From assembly GCA_903915565.1 (NCBI GenBank), contig CAIWTG010000022.1:1-14459 (forward strand): a stretch of DNA of 14,459 nt. Reading direction: 5' to 3'. The stretch is from an uncultured Chloroflexota bacterium (GTDB taxonomy: Bacteria; Chloroflexota; Dehalococcoidia; Dehalococcoidales; RBG-16-60-22). Shown piece after piece: positions 7,243 through 13,978 of the stretch (within the stretch, counting starts at the first letter, position 1; each line of letters starts with the position of its first letter). Under the pieces are notes generated by a model that saw nothing but the letters and a program-made list of their open reading frames with translations, was not told where the DNA came from and made no database searches. The translations under genes and the position numbers were made by a program.

Positions 7243-8297
7243 GATTCCATCGCCGTGGCGACGACTTCCGTTAAATCCAGCACTTCGACGCCTTCTATTT
7301 TTAGCTTACGCAGTCCGTCTTTAAGCTGCATGATGCAGCCGGGGCAGTGCGTAACAATAATGTCCGGTTTGGTTTCCATCAGCTCGGTGACGCGGTTAAC
7401 AGCTAATACCTCGCTCAATTCCGGGAAGACAGTTTCAAAGCCGCCGCCGCCTCCGCAACAGGTCGCCCATTCGCCGCGCGTCCACTCCGGTTCAACCAGG
7501 GTTACATTCTCGATAGCACGCAAAATCCGGCGCGGCTCTTCGATAATGTTCATGTAGCGCACCATCTGGCAGGGGTCGTGGTAGGTGACGCGGACGGGGC
7601 GGGGATAACGGAGTTTAAAGAGCGAGATTTTCTCGGCGACGATTTCCAGGAAGTGCCGCACCTCAAGGTCGTAGTTTTTAATAGTGAGGGGGAAAAGCTT
7701 TTGCAGGGCGTGGGTGCAATAGGGCACGACGCCGATAACCCTTTTGACACCAGCTTCCTTAAGAGCCCGGTAGGCATGTTCGGCATTTTCAGCAAATTTA
7801 GATTGCAGTCCGGCATTGTAAAGCGTCGCCCCGCAACAGGGCTCGTCTTTACCGAGGTAAGCGGGCTGGATACCCAGGTTGCGCAGCACTTTAATGGCAG
7901 CTTCCAGAGGTTTTATTTCCGGTTCGCCGGGGTGAGCCCGGTCTTTGCCGCGGGTAAGGGGCGTGCTATGGTAGAGGTCATTGCTATAAGATATGACATT
8001 ACTATAGATGCCGGGCAGGTTGAGTCCCAGCTTTTTTTGAAAACGGGCAAAACGCATGGGCAGTTCAGCGCCGATAACGCTTTTATCCACGCCCCGGGCA
8101 AGGTTCATTAAGACTTCCAGCTGGGCGGAAAACTGATAGCCGCAGCCGGCAAAGAAAACAGTTTCGCCCCGGGCGGGGAGGTTAAGCTTATGCGCCCACT
8201 TGGCGCCCTGTTCCTTGCTGACGCCAAGGATATTCTGTTTGGTAATAATATTATCGGCGAGGTAGGTAAGTCCGGGGGGAACCAGGTCGTTTTCCAT
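7239..8297 (-). CDS. CCG-domain iron-sulfur protein, HdrD/GlcF C-terminal or LutA-like, without its own ferredoxin domain
   Basis: This 352-residue protein holds two CCG (cysteine-rich) domains of the HdrB/HdrD/GlcF/LutA type, which bind FeS clusters and pass electrons to or from quinones or disulfides. The second domain is complete: C243, C280-C281 and C318-x2-C321, with a Gly-run CCGGGGGFE. The first has C52 (GCGYQ), C154-C155 and C194, but its last motif is CTHA rather than CxxC, so one ligand is missing. HdrD and GlcF relatives carry a ferredoxin domain in front; here it is absent, and the next gene (LutB-like) supplies two such clusters. I chose ATG 8297 (MENDLVPPG), with GGAG 11 bases before it. 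ATG 8306 sits only 2 bases from that site, and the frame is open to 8354 through a likely promoter. It is the first gene of the five-gene operon. Confidence 0.85.
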   Translation of the reverse strand: MENDLVPPGLTYLADNIITKQNILGVSKEQGAKWAHKLNLPARGETVFFAGCGYQFSAQLEVLMNLARGVDKSVIGAELPMRFARFQKKLGLNLPGIYSNVISYSNDLYHSTPLTRGKDRAHPGEPEIKPLEAAIKVLRNLGIQPAYLGKDEPCCGATLYNAGLQSKFAENAEHAYRALKEAGVKRVIGVVPYCTHALQKLFPLTIKNYDLEVRHFLEIVAEKISLFKLRYPRPVRVTYHDPCQMVRYMNIIEEPRRILRAIENVTLVEPEWTRGEWATCCGGGGGFETVFPELSEVLAVNRVTELMETKPDIIVTHCPGCIMQLKDGLRKLKIEGVEVLDLTEVVATAMES

Positions 8298-8318
8298 GTA
8301 ATTCATTACTCCAGCTTC

Positions 8319-8347
8319 ATCATATACTAACCAACAACCAAGTACAA
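8319..8347 (-). promoter_or_regulatory. Candidate promoter of the five-gene minus-strand operon
   Basis: Reading the minus strand, TATGAT (8319-8324) matches the -10 consensus at 5 of 6 positions. It lies 17 bases after a weak -35, TTGTAC (8342-8347). The terminator for the upstream acetate genes is at 8354-8387, so this operon needs its own start and little other room exists. The predicted transcript would begin near 8312, almost at the GGAG (8309-8312), giving a very short leader. The -35 is poor, so this is tentative. Confidence 0.4.
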
Positions 8348-8353
8348 TGCACA

Positions 8354-8387
8354 AAGAAAAAGCGGCTGGTAAAAACCCCAGCCGCTT
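8354..8387 (-). terminator. Intrinsic terminator after the acetate transporter gene
   Basis: A perfect 10-bp stem pairs 8360-8369 (AAGCGGCTGG) with 8378-8387 (CCAGCCGCTT) around an 8-base loop. On the minus strand it is followed by TTTCTTTGT, a U-rich tail. It lies 25 bp after the satP stop and before the next minus-strand operon. On the plus strand the same stem is followed by CGTTTTTT, so it could stop transcription in either direction. Confidence 0.85.
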
Positions 8388-8412
8388 CGTTTTTTCTATT
8401 ATTTTTTTTACT

Positions 8413-8988
8413 TTATTTTACCCAGTTGCCCAGAGGGAGGATGGGTTTACTGTATTTACTGTTAATGGCTACAGCGAGGCCGCCGTAGGCCGCGGCAGCG
8501 CCGCAAACCATACCCTCAACACCAGCGATTTTGGGAGACCAGCCGCCCAGGAAATGGCCGGCCAACAGGATGAAGAGGACGGTCAGCGTAACAAAAACGG
8601 TGGTATGCACGTAGGTAAGCTTAAAAGTGCCGATGGTCATCATGCCGGTAAAGATGGCGAAGAAGATGCACATCCAGCCGAGGCCGGCTGCCTCAACAGG
8701 AATCAGTCCTGCCCATGTAAAGAAAAAGTATCCGCCCAACGACATCCAGAATAAACCGTAGGACGTGAAAGCCGCCAAACCAAAAGTATCGCCGCGTTTG
8801 GCTTCGACAACGCCGACGATTACCTGGGCGATGCCGCCCCAGAAAAACCCGAAAACGAGCGGGACCGCATTAGTGATTACACCAAGGTTAAAAATCTGGA
8901 GAAGCATGGTGCAAAAACCAAACGCGATTAATCCCAGTCCACCTGGATTAGCCAATTGTGGTTTTTCATTAGTCGAGATCAGTGCCAC
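8413..8988 (-). CDS. satP: Acetate uptake transporter, GPR1/FUN34/YaaH (SatP) family
   Basis: This 191-residue, strongly hydrophobic protein fits the six-helix AceTr family of acetate/succinate channels in the inner membrane. The family signature near the N-terminus is present as NPGGLGLIAFG (14-24, usually NPxPLGL). Helices are visible at roughly 17-35, 39-60, 68-93, 98-118, 125-145 and 155-178. The length is typical (about 190-200). The start is GTG at 8986-8988, with GGAGG on the minus strand at 8995-8999, 6 bases away. It lies 81 bp downstream of acetyl-CoA synthetase on the same strand, so the pair would import acetate and activate it. A clear intrinsic terminator follows. Succinate or other short carboxylates are possible substrates. 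Confidence 0.93.
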   Translation of the reverse strand: MALISTNEKPQLANPGGLGLIAFGFCTMLLQIFNLGVITNAVPLVFGFFWGGIAQVIVGVVEAKRGDTFGLAAFTSYGLFWMSLGGYFFFTWAGLIPVEAAGLGWMCIFFAIFTGMMTIGTFKLTYVHTTVFVTLTVLFILLAGHFLGGWSPKIAGVEGMVCGAAAAYGGLAVAINSKYSKPILPLGNWVK

Positions 8989-9020
8989 TTAATACCTCCA
9001 AAATTTTGTTTTTATACTAA

Positions 9021-9051
9021 ATGGCCGGAGTGGATGTTCCGCCCCGGCCGT
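9021..9051 (-). other. GC-rich hairpin between acs and satP
   Basis: Bases 9021-9033 pair with 9039-9051 (core GGCCGG / CCGGCC) in a 13-position stem with one A-C mismatch, two G-U-type pairs and a 5-base loop. On the minus strand it is followed by TTTAGTATAAAAAC, not a real U-run, so it is probably not a full terminator. It may reduce read-through from acs into satP, or stabilise or process the mRNA. Confidence 0.45.
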
Positions 9052-9069
9052 TTTAGCTCTAATATTAAA

Positions 9070-11094
9070 CTATTTTTTACCTGCCAGCAAAGTCTGCACT
9101 ACCGATGGGTCAGCCAGAGTTGAGGTGTCCCCTAAATCGTCCGTGCTGCCGGCAGCGATTTTCACCAGAATACGGCGCATGATTTTGCCGCTGCGGGTCT
9201 TGGGTAAGCCATCGGCAAACTGGATGACGTCCGGCGTGGCGATGGGGCCGATAACCTTGCGGACATGAGCCTTAAGCTCGGCTTCCAGCTCGGGACTCGG
9301 TTTTTCGCCGGTTTTTAAGGTGACGTAAGCATAAATGCCTTCGCCCTTGAGTGAATGAGGCATGGGGACAACGGCGGATTCCGCAACCTTGGGATGCGAG
9401 ACCAGGGCGCTCTCCACTTCGGCGGTGCCGATGCGGTGGCCGGAGACTTTAATGACATCGTCAATGCGGCCCATGAGCCAGTAGTAGCCGTCTTTATCCT
9501 GCCGGGCGCCGTCGCCGGTGCAGTAGTAGCCGGGGAACTTGGTGAAATAGGTTTCCTTGAATCTGGCAGCGTCGCCCCAGATAGTGCGCATCATTCCAGG
9601 CCAGGGTTTCTTGATGCAGAGCCAGCCGCCCTCATTAGCGCCGAGGGGTTTGCCGTCTTCACTCAAGATAACGGGTTCAACACCGGGGAAGGGCAGAGAG
9701 GCGGAGCCGGGTTTGATGGGCATGGCGCCGGGGAGGGGGGTAATCAGGATGCCGCCGGTTTCCGTCTGCCACCAGGTATCAACGATGGGGCACTTTTCTT
9801 TGCCGATAACGCGGTAATACCACATCCATGCCTCGGGGTTGATGGGTTCGCCAACGGAGCCGAGCAGGCGCAGGCTGGAAAGGTCGCGTTTATTAGGCAG
9901 CTCTTCGCCATCGCGCATTAAAGCCCTGATGACGGTGGGGGCAGTGTAAAAGACATTGACCCTGAATTTTTCCACGATTTGCCAGAATCTGTCCGAGGCG
10001 GGGTAGGTGGGCACGCTCTCGTACATCAGGCTGGTGGCGCCAGCGGATAACGGCCCGTAAACGATGTAGCTGTGGCCGGTAATCCAGCCGACATCCGCCG
10101 TGCACATATAAACGTCTTCGTCTTTAATATCGAAAATCCATTTCATGGAGAGGTAGCAATGCAGCAGGTAGCCGGCGGAGGTGTGAAGGACGCCCTTGGG
10201 TTTGCCGGTGGAGCCGGAGGTATAGAGGATGAAGAGGGGTTCATCGGCATCCATCTGTTCCGCCTCGCAGTTAGCCGTAATATCGGGGGCAGCCATCGCC
10301 TCGTGCCACCAGAGGTCTCGGCCAGCCTGGACATTGATGTCAATGCCAAGACGCTTAACGATGATCACATTTTTGATGGTGGGGCAAGCGGCAACCGCAT
10401 TATCGGCGCCGGCCTTGCTCTGTATCTGTTTGCCGCTACGCCAATAGCCATCGGCGGTAACAAGCAGTTTGGATTTGCAGTCGAGAATCCTATCACGCAG
10501 GGCTTCGGCGCTGAAACCGCCGAAAACCACGCTGTGGATGGCGCCGATGCGGACGCAGGCTAACATGGAGATAGCCAGCTCCGGAATCATGGGGAGGTAG
10601 ATGGAAACGGTGTCGCCTTTTTTAATACCCAGCTTCTTAAGGACATTGGCGAATTTACAGACCTCGTAATGAAGCTGCTGGTAGGTGAAAGTCCGGACGT
10701 CACCATCCGGTTCGCCCTGCCAGATAAGGGCGGCTTTATTTTTGCGAGCCGTCTTGAGGTGCCGGTCGAGGCAGTTGTAAGCAACGTTTATTTTGCCGCC
10801 GACAAAGTGCCGGACTTCCGGTTTATCTTTGAAATCAGCGATTTCGTATTTGTCCCATTTTTTGAACCAGTCCAACTCTTCCGCCATTTTACCCCAAAAC
10901 TTATCGGGGTTCTTAATGGACTCATCATAGAGCGCTTTGTATTCCGCCATACTTTTTACGGCAGCGTTCTTGGAGAATTCCTTAGGCGGTGGGAAAACTC
11001 GATTTTCCTCCATCATAGAGGTTATCGCCTGGTCGGATATCTGCCCAAGTACTCCCTCTTTTTTGCCAGTTTCATTTTTGTCTTTACTACTCAC
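9070..11094 (-). CDS. acs: Acetyl-CoA synthetase (AMP-forming acetate-CoA ligase)
   Basis: This cytoplasmic enzyme joins acetate and CoA using ATP via acetyl-AMP. The 674-residue length is typical (about 650). Adenylating-enzyme motifs are complete: P-loop YTSGSTGKPKG (291-301), DVGWITGHSY (334-343), VGEPINPEAW (414-423), WWQTETGG (441-448), whose Trp typically limits the pocket to acetate, YCTGDGA (524-530), the hinge region GRIDDVIKVSGHR (542-554) and PKTRSGKIMRR (631-641). K637 is the catalytic lysine, and the surrounding SGK is the usual acetylation site in this family. The start is GTG at 11092-11094, with GGAG at 11103-11106 on the minus strand, 8 bases away. It is followed by the acetate transporter, supporting acetate as substrate. 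A possible promoter lies upstream at 11402-11430, in front of a small unknown gene. Confidence 0.97.
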   Translation of the reverse strand: MSSKDKNETGKKEGVLGQISDQAITSMMEENRVFPPPKEFSKNAAVKSMAEYKALYDESIKNPDKFWGKMAEELDWFKKWDKYEIADFKDKPEVRHFVGGKINVAYNCLDRHLKTARKNKAALIWQGEPDGDVRTFTYQQLHYEVCKFANVLKKLGIKKGDTVSIYLPMIPELAISMLACVRIGAIHSVVFGGFSAEALRDRILDCKSKLLVTADGYWRSGKQIQSKAGADNAVAACPTIKNVIIVKRLGIDINVQAGRDLWWHEAMAAPDITANCEAEQMDADEPLFILYTSGSTGKPKGVLHTSAGYLLHCYLSMKWIFDIKDEDVYMCTADVGWITGHSYIVYGPLSAGATSLMYESVPTYPASDRFWQIVEKFRVNVFYTAPTVIRALMRDGEELPNKRDLSSLRLLGSVGEPINPEAWMWYYRVIGKEKCPIVDTWWQTETGGILITPLPGAMPIKPGSASLPFPGVEPVILSEDGKPLGANEGGWLCIKKPWPGMMRTIWGDAARFKETYFTKFPGYYCTGDGARQDKDGYYWLMGRIDDVIKVSGHRIGTAEVESALVSHPKVAESAVVPMPHSLKGEGIYAYVTLKTGEKPSPELEAELKAHVRKVIGPIATPDVIQFADGLPKTRSGKIMRRILVKIAAGSTDDLGDTSTLADPSVVQTLLAGKK

Positions 11095-11160
11095 TTATCT
11101 CACTCCTTTTTCTAATCCTTTATCTCTCAATCACCTTCAATCATAAATTGGGGGTGTTGA

Positions 11161-11370
11161 TTAGCTGGCTGACATCTGGGCGTCGTCAACCGGCGCCGTG
11201 TCAAAATAAATAGGCGCGTAACTGTCTGGAAAAAGACCGTCAAAGGCATCAGTACTCGCTTGGAGGAATAGGTTAGCTTCGGAGGTTATCGCCAGAGCGG
11301 TTAGAATAACTGTCTTTTTTTCGAGGAATTCAACGAGAGTTAGTTTTTTATTTTGTTTTCTACGCGCCAC
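11161..11370 (-). CDS. Hypothetical small protein upstream of acs
   Basis: A 69-codon reading frame starting with GTG (11368-11370) occupies the space between acs and its likely promoter. I do not recognise the family. The first 20 residues are basic (MARRKQNKKL), a moderately hydrophobic stretch follows at about 20-37, and the last 30 residues are acidic and aromatic (DAFDGLFPDSYAPIYFDTAP). No cysteines or known motifs are seen. The Shine-Dalgarno is weak: GGAAAA about 3 bases before the GTG. In favour of a real gene are its fit to the transcription unit and sensible codon use; against are the weak start and short length. It would be co-transcribed with acs, 66 bp downstream. Confidence 0.45.
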   Translation of the reverse strand: MARRKQNKKLTLVEFLEKKTVILTALAITSEANLFLQASTDAFDGLFPDSYAPIYFDTAPVDDAQMSAS

Positions 11371-11401
11371 AGATTTTCCAATCTAGTGCACTGACCTATC
11401 T

Positions 11402-11430
11402 ATTTTATCACGTTACAGGGATTTCGCCAA
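11402..11430 (-). promoter_or_regulatory. Candidate promoter for the small ORF-acs-satP unit
   Basis: On the minus strand, TTGGCG (11425-11430, 4 of 6 to the -35 consensus) is followed after exactly 17 bases by TAAAAT (11402-11407, 5 of 6 to the -10). Transcription would start near 11395, 25 bp before the small ORF and about 300 bp before acs. It sits in the divergent gap facing the flavoprotein promoter. Confidence 0.5.
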
Positions 11431-11503
11431 GCACCTCCCCGGATAAATACGACGTAATTTATTATGTTAACGATATTGCCGATTTGGCCGATTTACACCT
11501 GGT

Positions 11504-11532
11504 TTGAGATAAATCCGGAAACAACTTACAAT
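11504..11532 (+). promoter_or_regulatory. Candidate promoter of the geranylgeranyl-reductase family gene
   Basis: TTGAGA (11504-11509) and TACAAT (11527-11532) are separated by 17 bases and match the sigma-70-type consensus at 5 of 6 positions each. The predicted start near 11539 leaves a leader of about 16 bases that contains GGAG (11546-11549), 5 bases before the ATG. Confidence 0.6.
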
Positions 11533-11554
11533 ATACAGGTTAAACGGAGCAGGC

Positions 11555-12697
11555 ATGTATGATATTATCGTAATCGGCGGAGGACCGACGGGCAGTCACA
11601 CCGCCCATCTTCTGGCGGAAAAGAGCCACAGCGTACTGGTCCTAGAGAAGAATCCGGGGGTGGGGCAAAAGCTCTGCTGCACCGGCATCGTCGGATTGGA
11701 ATGCGTCAATACCTTTAATATAGATGATAAAGTCATCCTCAAACAGGCAAACAGCGCCACACTTTACGCGCCTTCAGGCGAACCCCTCCATATAGAGCGC
11801 CCGGAACCGCAAGCGGCTATTTTGGACCGGTCAGCTTTCGATAAGTTTATGGCGAAGCGGGCGCAAAGCGCCGGGGCGGAATATCGTTTTAGCAGCCGCG
11901 TGACAAACGTTAATTTTAACAGCGAACAAGCTAATGTAACAGTGGCCGATGGGGACAAGGAATATCAGGTTGCCGCGAAGGCGGTGGTTGTTGCCAGCGG
12001 GTTTGTTCCGGGGCTCAACAAACGCCTGGGGCTGGGGGATTTTAAAGATTACGCGGTGGGCGCGCAGGCGGAGGTTTCAGCACCCGGACTTAACGAGGTA
12101 GAGGTTTACTTTGGCGGTATGGCGCCGGGGTTCTTTGCGTGGCTGGTGCCGACGGAAAAAGGCAAAGCCAGAGCCGGGCTGCTGGCGCGCGCCGAGGCAG
12201 GACTGCTTTTAAAAAAATGGCTTAATGAACTGGCGGAGCAGGGTAAAATAAAGTCGGCCGAAGTGAAGATAAGTTACGGTGGCATCCCTTTAAAGCCGCC
12301 GCCACGCACTTATGGCGAACGCATGGTGGCGGTGGGAGATGCGGCGGGGCAGGTAAAACCAACGACCGGCGGCGGCATCTATTACGGGCTAATCGGGGCG
12401 GAAATAGCGGCAGATATTTTAAATCAGGCGCTGGAGGATAACGACCTCTCGGCAAAAAGGCTTGCCCGCTACGAGCGCGCGTGGCGGCGGAAGCTGGGCG
12501 GGGAATTGAGGACCGGCTACTGGGCGCGTAAATTCTTCGAGCGGTTGAATGAACCGCAAATCAACCGGATGTTTAGGATGATTAAAGCCGGCGGCATTGA
12601 TGAAGCCCTGCTTAAAGCCAAAGACGTTTCCTTCGACTGGCACAGTAAAACAATTAAGAGTCTTTTGAAATATCAGATATTCAAAAAACTTTCATAA
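11555..12697 (+). CDS. Geranylgeranyl-reductase family FAD-dependent oxidoreductase
   Basis: This 380-residue flavoprotein belongs to the GGR family, which reduces double bonds of prenyl chains in chlorophylls, quinones or lipids, but which also includes many uncharacterised dehydrogenases. The N-terminal Rossmann motif is IVIGGGPTGSHTA (5-17), with the ribose-binding acidic residue E31 (LVLEKN). The family cysteine motif CCTGIVG is at 41-47. The second FAD contact is VGDAAGQVKPTTGGGI (260-275). The middle, with the GGMAPGFFAWLVPTEKG stretch (187-203), fits the substrate-binding beta sheet. Length and motifs look complete. It is a single-gene unit with its own promoter, and the next gene also appears to have its own. 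Nothing nearby fixes the substrate; a quinone or lipid prenyl chain is a guess. Confidence 0.88.
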   Translation: MYDIIVIGGGPTGSHTAHLLAEKSHSVLVLEKNPGVGQKLCCTGIVGLECVNTFNIDDKVILKQANSATLYAPSGEPLHIERPEPQAAILDRSAFDKFMAKRAQSAGAEYRFSSRVTNVNFNSEQANVTVADGDKEYQVAAKAVVVASGFVPGLNKRLGLGDFKDYAVGAQAEVSAPGLNEVEVYFGGMAPGFFAWLVPTEKGKARAGLLARAEAGLLLKKWLNELAEQGKIKSAEVKISYGGIPLKPPPRTYGERMVAVGDAAGQVKPTTGGGIYYGLIGAEIAADILNQALEDNDLSAKRLARYERAWRRKLGGELRTGYWARKFFERLNEPQINRMFRMIKAGGIDEALLKAKDVSFDWHSKTIKSLLKYQIFKKLS

Positions 12698-12727
12698 TTG
12701 ACCGCTAGAGCTAAATACGTTTAGAAT
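12698..12727 (+). promoter_or_regulatory. Candidate promoter of the GreA fusion gene
   Basis: TTGACC (12698-12703) and TAGAAT (12722-12727) are separated by 18 bases, each matching consensus at 5 of 6 positions. It begins one base after the preceding stop codon. The start would be near 12734, about 20 bases before the ATG, with GGGAGAG in between. Confidence 0.55.
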
Positions 12728-12753
12728 GAAGAAGAAAACTTCAGGGAGAGATA

Positions 12754-13563
12754 ATGGCCAACACCAACGACCACATTCCCAGCCTGGGTGAGGCGACGAC
12801 GCTTTACCTGGGCAAACTTACAGCTAGAAACCGGGACACCAGCCAGCCGGAGATATATAGATTCTCCCGGTGGTACGGCTGGGAAAAATCATTCTCCACA
12901 TTGGCAGGACCGGCTGTCGCCAGCTATTCCGACCAGTTAAATGTCACCGACATCGACTACGAAAAAAAATTCTCCATCCTGCGCGCTTTCCTCACCTACG
13001 CCAAAAAAGCCGGCTGGAGCACGACTAATCTAGCAACCCACCTGAAAACTAAAAAGGGCAAAGGCGCAATGACTGCGGCGGGTAGGAAGAACATGCCCGA
13101 TGTGATAGCGCTGACACAGGGAAGGCTTGACGAAATGAAGGCCGAACTGGAAAAGCTTAAAAAGAAGAGCCGGGAGCTGGTGGGGGAAATACAGCGCGCC
13201 GCCGCCGATAAGGACTTCAGGGAAAACACCCCTTTCCACGCCGCCAGGGAAGAACGCGGGCACGTTGAAGGCAGGATTAAAGAGCTGGAGGCGACGCTGA
13301 AAGCGGCGACCATCTTACAGGAAAATAAAGAACCGGCCGTTAAGTCGGGCATCGGGGACTGCGTTGTCGTCTGCGATTTAGCTACCGGCGAGGAATACCG
13401 CTATATAATCGTCGACCCGCGAGAGGTTAACCTGTCTAAAGGTAAAATATCGTTCATCTCGCCGTTGGGGAAGGCGTTGCTGGGGCGGTGCGACGGTGAA
13501 AAAGTAGAGATAATCGTGCCGGTGGGCAAGTTACACTACCAGGTAAAACGCATCGAGCGCTAA
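12754..13563 (+). CDS. GreA/GreB-type transcription factor fused to an N-terminal integrase-like (SAM-like) domain
   Basis: Residues 117-269 make a GreA-like protein, which enters the secondary channel of RNA polymerase and stimulates cleavage of backtracked RNA. The coiled coil (about 117-190) has the tip motif KDFRENTPFHAAREE (153-167), the counterpart of the GDLxENxEYHAAKE tip, keeping acidic D154 and E157. The C-terminal FKBP-like domain ends with SPLGKALLGRCDGEKVEI (236-253). Residues 8-100 are extra. This region, with LGEATTLYLGKL, EIYRFSRWYGWEK and ILRAFLTYAKKAGW, resembles the helical SAM-like core-binding domain of tyrosine recombinases, but there is no catalytic recombinase domain. 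The usual GreA is about 158 residues; this is 269. The start ATG 12754 has GGGAGAG upstream. I recall similar fusions in Dehalococcoidia, not verified here. It may be a paralogue with DNA-binding or RNAP-targeting ability. Confidence 0.88.
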   Translation: MANTNDHIPSLGEATTLYLGKLTARNRDTSQPEIYRFSRWYGWEKSFSTLAGPAVASYSDQLNVTDIDYEKKFSILRAFLTYAKKAGWSTTNLATHLKTKKGKGAMTAAGRKNMPDVIALTQGRLDEMKAELEKLKKKSRELVGEIQRAAADKDFRENTPFHAAREERGHVEGRIKELEATLKAATILQENKEPAVKSGIGDCVVVCDLATGEEYRYIIVDPREVNLSKGKISFISPLGKALLGRCDGEKVEIIVPVGKLHYQVKRIER

Positions 13564-13571
13564 CCCGGATA

Positions 13572-13580
13572 TGCTATAAT
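13572..13580 (+). promoter_or_regulatory. Extended -10 promoter of the tRNA gene
   Basis: TGCTATAAT contains a perfect TATAAT (13575-13580) preceded by the TGn extension. It sits 14 bp before the tRNA. No good -35 is seen 17 bases upstream (ATCGAG, inside the end of the greA-like gene), which is normal for extended -10 promoters. Confidence 0.65.
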
Positions 13581-13594
13581 AATCTTGTCTTCAC

Positions 13595-13670
13595 GGGGAT
13601 ATAGCTCAGCTGGGAGAGCGCCGCGTTCGCATCGCGGAGGTCGGGGGTTCGAGTCCCCCTATCTCCACCA
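13595..13670 (+). tRNA. tRNA-Ala, anticodon CGC
   Basis: A 76-base cloverleaf including an encoded CCA end. The acceptor stem GGGGATA pairs with TATCTCC and includes the G3-U70 pair, the main alanine identity element. The D-arm has GCTC/GAGC, the anticodon arm CCGCG/CGCGG with loop TTCGCAT (anticodon CGC at 13628-13630), and the T-arm GGGGG/CCCCC with loop TTCGAGT. It reads codon GCG. All stems are fully paired. Confidence 0.98.
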
Positions 13671-13761
13671 TGACCCCACTCCTTTTCCCACCACCCCAAA
13701 ACACCAATAGCCAATTAACAAGTAACAAATAATATATCGGTATCCCGCTTGGGGTAACCTC

Positions 13762-13789
13762 TTGACAAACGCATTTTTTGTGATATAGC
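13762..13789 (+). promoter_or_regulatory. Strong candidate promoter in the AT-rich 3' region
   Basis: A perfect TTGACA (13762-13767) is followed after 16 bases by TATAGC (13784-13789, 4 of 6 to TATAAT). Transcription would start near 13796. No conventional gene follows directly; the next element is a leader ending in an intrinsic terminator. Confidence 0.6.
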
Positions 13790-13795
13790 ATTAGT

Positions 13796-13959
13796 GCAGA
13801 ATAAAAAAGGAGAGCGAAAGTAATATAAGAATAGAAAGAACAAAGAAAAAGTGGCTTTGATGAGCTCGTTTATCCAGACAGGGTTTTGTGAAAGTTGCTT
13901 CTAATTTAACTCCATAGCTGCGGGCTCAATTTCTGATGAGTGCCCGCAGCTATTTTTTT
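13796..13959 (+). ncRNA. Candidate small RNA or attenuator leader
   Basis: Between a good promoter and a strong intrinsic terminator lies a transcript of about 165 bases with no proper gene. The first 60 bases are purine-rich (AAAAAAGGAGAGCGAAAG and onward) and include a GGAG with no start codon after it. A 14-residue frame, MSSFIQTGFCESCF (13860-13904), is open but has no ribosome-binding site. The terminator is followed 20 bp later by a near-perfect Shine-Dalgarno and then a membrane-protein gene. The segment could therefore be either a free-standing small RNA or a 5' leader that controls read-through into that gene. I do not recognise a known riboswitch. Confidence 0.35.
13914..13959 (+). 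terminator. Strong intrinsic terminator
   Basis: A perfect 12-bp stem pairs ATAGCTGCGGGC (13914-13925) with GCCCGCAGCTAT (13942-13953) around a 16-base loop, followed directly by TTTTTT (13954-13959). It ends the leader or small-RNA transcript begun at 13762 and may also catch read-through from the tRNA. Confidence 0.9.
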
Positions 13960-13978
13960 ATCTACCAGCAGTTGATTT

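Noticed and set aside
7578..8111. Plus-strand 177-codon open frame
   Set aside because: It is antisense to the CCG-domain protein, has no recognisable motif and no ribosome-binding site.
9355..9921. Plus-strand 188-codon open frame
   Set aside because: It lies antisense within acetyl-CoA synthetase; composition is Gly/Ala-rich shadow sequence.
12663..12686. AT-rich palindrome near the end of the geranylgeranyl-reductase gene (TTTTGAAATATC / GATATTCAAAA)
   Set aside because: Almost no loop, one bulge, inside coding sequence and no U-run, so not supportable as a terminator or operator.
13693..13755. ACCCCAA (13693-13699) and TTGGGGT (13749-13755) as a tRNA terminator
   Set aside because: Only 7 bp, about 50 bases apart and no U-run.
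13606..13791. Minus-strand 61-codon frame across the tRNA, containing EIGGLEPPTSAMRTRRSP
   Set aside because: This peptide is the well-known false translation of the antisense strand of tRNA genes; the fully paired tRNA-Ala explains it.
13932..13943. CTGATGAG inside the terminator loop, like the hammerhead ribozyme core
   Set aside because: No following stem II plus GAAA and no third stem are present; the match is short and explained by the terminator loop.
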